Shown piece by piece: positions 5,433 to 7,056 of a stretch of DNA of 7,056 nucleotides. The position numbers were made by a program, and so were the translations under genes. The notes below the pieces were generated by a model, which had not been told where the DNA came from, did not search any database, and saw only the letters and a list, made by a program, of their open reading frames with translations. The stretch covers positions 1 to 7,056 of the forward strand of contig JAQGHJ010000305.1 of NCBI GenBank assembly GCA_028288905.1, read 5' to 3'. The DNA is from Phycisphaerales bacterium. GTDB taxonomy: Bacteria; Planctomycetota; Phycisphaerae; Tepidisphaerales; Tepidisphaeraceae. The stretch's first letter is position 1. Each line of letters opens with the position of its first letter.

Positions 5433-6266
5433 TTGCATCTCGCCCCGACCGCCCCGTCTCCCGCGCCCCGCCCGTCGCGGCGGGCCCGCGGCCCGCTGTT
5501 GGCGCTCGCCGCCGCCGGGCTGCTCGCGACCGCCGCCGGCGGGTGCGCCGACGTGCTCCAGCCGAACGCCGGCGAGCCCCGCGAGGCCGGCATCAAGCTG
5601 TACAACGCCGGCCAGTACCCCGAGGCCGCCGGGTCGTTCGCCAACGCCGTCAAGCAGCGGCCGCAGGACTACGAGGCGCACTACTACCTCGGCCGCACGT
5701 ACGAGTCGATGCGGAACTACCACCAGGCCGTCGGGTCGTACCGCACCGCCCTGACGGTCATGTCCAACTCGCTCAAGGGGGCGGACGACGCCGCGTTCCG
5801 GCTGAAGGTGCTGGACGGGATGGCCAGCGCGATCGCGGCCGGGCAGGACCCGAGCCTGGAGCAGGCCGCGTTCTCCCGGACGGGCGGTCCGAAGGCGGCT
5901 GAGGACTTCTTCGTCCTGGCCAAGGTCCGCCGGGCCGCCGGGGACGCCGATTCGGCCCTGACCGAGTACCAGAAGGCCGGCGCGCTCGACCCCGGCAGCT
6001 TCGCCGTCGCGAAGGAGCACGGGCTGTACCTGCTCCAACTGAACCAGCGGACGAAGGGGATCGAGGAGCTGAAGCGGGCGTACGCCCTGAACTACCGGGC
6101 CCGCAAGCCGGACGACGAGCAGTTGAACACCGCGCTCCGGGCGGGCGGCGTGATCCCGGGCCCCAGCCTGACCGAGGGCAAGGACCTGCCGCAGCCCGTG
6201 CTACCGGTCGGCCCGCTGCCGGAACTCGGCGCGACCTCCCCGCCGCCGGCGGGCGGCGGGCGGTGA
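5433..6266 (+). CDS. TPR-repeat lipoprotein
   Basis: The protein has 277 residues from a TTG start chosen for the GGAGG 7 bases upstream. Residues 1-38 form a lipoprotein signal: a basic region with RPSRRARG, the hydrophobic core LLALAAAGLLATAA, and a lipobox-like AGGC with Cys38 as the likely lipidated residue (the -3 position is Ala rather than the usual Leu, so the box is atypical). Four tetratricopeptide-like helical hairpins follow, at about 50-78 (AGIKLYNAGQYPEAAGSFANA), 81-110 (AHYYLGRTYESMRNYHQAV), 157-188 (DFFVLAKVRRAAGDADSAL) and 191-221. The C-terminal 45 residues are Pro/Gly-rich and disordered. TPRs mediate protein contacts, so this is probably an outer-envelope scaffold or assembly factor; no partner is evident. 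It is transcribed in the same direction as the Kelch gene but has its own apparent promoter and terminator. Confidence 0.88.
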   Translation: MHLAPTAPSPAPRPSRRARGPLLALAAAGLLATAAGGCADVLQPNAGEPREAGIKLYNAGQYPEAAGSFANAVKQRPQDYEAHYYLGRTYESMRNYHQAVGSYRTALTVMSNSLKGADDAAFRLKVLDGMASAIAAGQDPSLEQAAFSRTGGPKAAEDFFVLAKVRRAAGDADSALTEYQKAGALDPGSFAVAKEHGLYLLQLNQRTKGIEELKRAYALNYRARKPDDEQLNTALRAGGVIPGPSLTEGKDLPQPVLPVGPLPELGATSPPPAGGGR

Positions 6267-6284
6267 CGGGCGGGCACCCGCCCG
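6267..6284 (+). terminator. GC hairpin directly after the TPR gene stop
   Basis: CGGGCGGG (6267-6274) and CCCGCCCG (6277-6284) flank a CA dinucleotide, forming a very strong stem that begins at the base after the TGA. No T-tract follows. It may act as a pause or protect the 3' end, ahead of the better terminator at 6315. Confidence 0.45.
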
Positions 6285-6314
6285 GCGGCCCGCCTGGGCA
6301 ACACGATCGGAAGC

Positions 6315-6348
6315 AGGAGGCCCGCCGACCTTTGTCGGCGGGTCTCTT
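6315..6348 (+). terminator. Intrinsic-type terminator of the TPR gene
   Basis: The core CCCGCCGAC (6321-6329) pairs perfectly with GTCGGCGGG (6334-6342) across a CTTT loop. The flanks AGGAGG and TCTCTT extend the stem to 15 pairs with two G-T wobbles. The T-rich right flank sits where a U-tract is expected. It lies about 50 bases after the stop. Confidence 0.75.
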
Positions 6349-6414
6349 CGGTTCCGCCCGGCGACGCCACGCCCCCGCTAGCGCGTTCCCCGGAACGATT
6401 CACAGTCCGCGCGA

Positions 6415-6510
6415 CGGCCGGCTACGTTCGTAGGTCTGCGGTGTCCCAAATCGTTCGCCCCGGCCGACCCGAACGGCCGGCAAAGCCGGTCCTACGAACG
6501 TAGCCAGCCG
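6415..6510. repeat. REPIN- or MITE-like inverted-repeat element
   Basis: GGCTACGTTCGTAGG (6420-6434) is repeated exactly in inverted orientation as CCTACGAACGTAGCC (6491-6505). After one mismatch, four more bases pair, giving 19 of 20 over 6415-6434 and 6491-6510. Each arm is itself a near-palindrome (CTACG-TT-CGTAG). The interior adds nested inverted repeats: CGTTCG 6452-6457 with CGAACG 6470-6475, and CCGGC-AAA-GCCGG 6477-6489. Two palindromic units facing each other about 100 bases apart is the layout of REP doublets (REPINs). No transposase is present, and other copies cannot be checked from one window. Confidence 0.6.
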
Positions 6511-6584
6511 CCACGACGCCGAAGCGCGAGCCGCTTTGGACGGGTACCGGTTCTGCGAGCCCCCGTGGCGGCAGACTCTTCGCC

Positions 6585-6614
6585 CCCCCTTCCCCGGAAT
6601 ACCGGGAGAGGGGG
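6585..6614 (-). terminator. Terminator hairpin for the right-edge minus-strand gene
   Basis: Positions 6585-6597 pair with 6602-6614 across an AATA loop: five C-G/G-C pairs by the loop, one C/A mismatch, a wobble and an A-T pair, then five C-G pairs. It lies 32 bases beyond the stop of the minus-strand gene and could also stop leftover transcription from the TPR gene. Confidence 0.55.
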
Positions 6615-6645
6615 CCTGAGGGTCTCAACAGAGCGAAAAACGTTC

Positions 6646-7056
6646 TCAGTGCCCGGCCGCGTCGTCGAGGTCGTCCGGCAGCACGGTGCGGCGGCGGACG
6701 ACGGCCGGGCCGATTAAGGCGGCCGCGGCGAACACGGCGGCGACGACCCATCCGGCGGTGGCCGGCCACGCGACGCCGACCGCCGGCAGAACCGGGTGCG
6801 GCGGGGACCGCTCCGGCGTGCCGGCGGCGGGCGGGTCGAACGCGTCCGGTCCCTCATCGGTTGAAGTCGTCGTGCCTGAAGTCGTCGCGCCCGAGTTGAT
6901 CGTGCCCGGGGCCGTCGTCCCCGTCGTCGGCGCGGTGCCGGTCGCGGACGCCGTGGTGGACGGTGCCGTGGCTGGACCGGTCGCCGGCGGCGGGACGGCA
7001 CCGGCCGGCCGGCTGTCGGCGGGCCGGGTGTCAGCGCCCGCCGTGGCGCCGTCCCC
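6646..7056 (-). CDS. C-terminus of a Thr/Ala/Pro-rich membrane-anchored protein (partial)
   Basis: The frame enters from the right edge and ends at TGA (6646-6648), giving 136 residues. Residues 1-70 are a disordered linker rich in Thr, Ala, Pro and Gly (for example TAPTTGTTAP and TTSGTTTS). Residues 71-98 are Pro-rich. One hydrophobic helix follows at about 100-120 (AGWVVAAVFAAAALIGPAVV), then a stop-transfer RRR and a short acidic tail DDLDD. The layout is that of a type I membrane protein, with a long extracytoplasmic stalk and a tiny cytoplasmic tail. The functional part lies outside the window, so no activity can be named. The very high third-position GC and a consistent composition along the frame support coding; competing frames give only Arg/Pro-rich shadow proteins. 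Confidence 0.75.
   Translation of the reverse strand, partial: GDGATAGADTRPADSRPAGAVPPPATGPATAPSTTASATGTAPTTGTTAPGTINSGATTSGTTTSTDEGPDAFDPPAAGTPERSPPHPVLPAVGVAWPATAGWVVAAVFAAAALIGPAVVRRRTVLPDDLDDAAGH
6862..6891 (-). repeat. Tandem 15-bp repeat in the Thr-rich linker
   Basis: TGAAGTCGTCGTGCC (6862-6876) is followed at once by TGAAGTCGTCGCGCC (6877-6891), 14 of 15 identical. On the minus strand each encodes G-T/A-T-T-S. It shows linker growth by short tandem duplication. Confidence 0.75.

Noticed and set aside
6422..6769. A 115-codon minus-strand frame across the REPIN-like element
   Set aside because: It runs through the inverted repeat and two regulatory hairpins, and overlaps the better-supported membrane protein frame.

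Overview
The window is very GC-rich DNA with near-saturated G/C at third codon positions in most genes. It carries a surface protein whose N-terminus has a VERLEGRALFA-type motif, together with proline-rich linkers, DNRLRE and Kelch modules and a TPR lipoprotein. This combination points to a planctomycete, most likely of the Gemmataceae; that placement is inference from style, not from a marker gene.

Layout from left to right: (1) the N-terminus of a membrane sensor protein on the minus strand, cut by the left edge (1-256). (2) A divergent plus-strand gene for a 225-residue single-pass membrane protein with a TonB-like SxxxH transmembrane motif and a proline-rich tail, but no complete TonB C-terminal domain (420-1097). 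(3) A perfect 16-bp hairpin between convergent genes (1197-1231). (4) A complete aldo/keto reductase on the minus strand (1279-2199). (5) A divergent intergenic region, then a large modular plus-strand surface protein gene (2486-5047). (6) A 385-base gap with several hairpins, then a TPR lipoprotein gene starting at TTG (5433-6266) with a strong terminator. (7) A 379-base gap holding a 96-bp inverted-repeat element that looks like a REPIN or small MITE (6415-6510) and a second terminator. (8) The C-terminus of a membrane-anchored, Thr/Ala/Pro-rich protein on the minus strand, cut by the right edge (6646-7056).

The most notable feature is the surface protein gene. It is one continuous reading frame of 853 codons except for a single in-frame TAG at 3461-3463, inside the DNRLRE domain, where the local context predicts tyrosine. 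Frame, domain order and codon use resume at once after the TAG. It is therefore a recent nonsense mutation, a sequencing error, or a readthrough site. The intact architecture would be: export/N-terminal motif, Ig-like domain A, Pro linker, DNRLRE, Pro linker, Ig-like domain B (related to A), Pro linker, six-bladed Kelch propeller.

The genes do not form an obvious pathway or operon; each has its own apparent start and end signals. Four of the six concern the cell envelope (sensor, TonB-like protein, surface protein, lipoprotein), and the right-edge fragment is also membrane-anchored. I found no CRISPR array, tRNA, rRNA, transposase or recognisable defence system.
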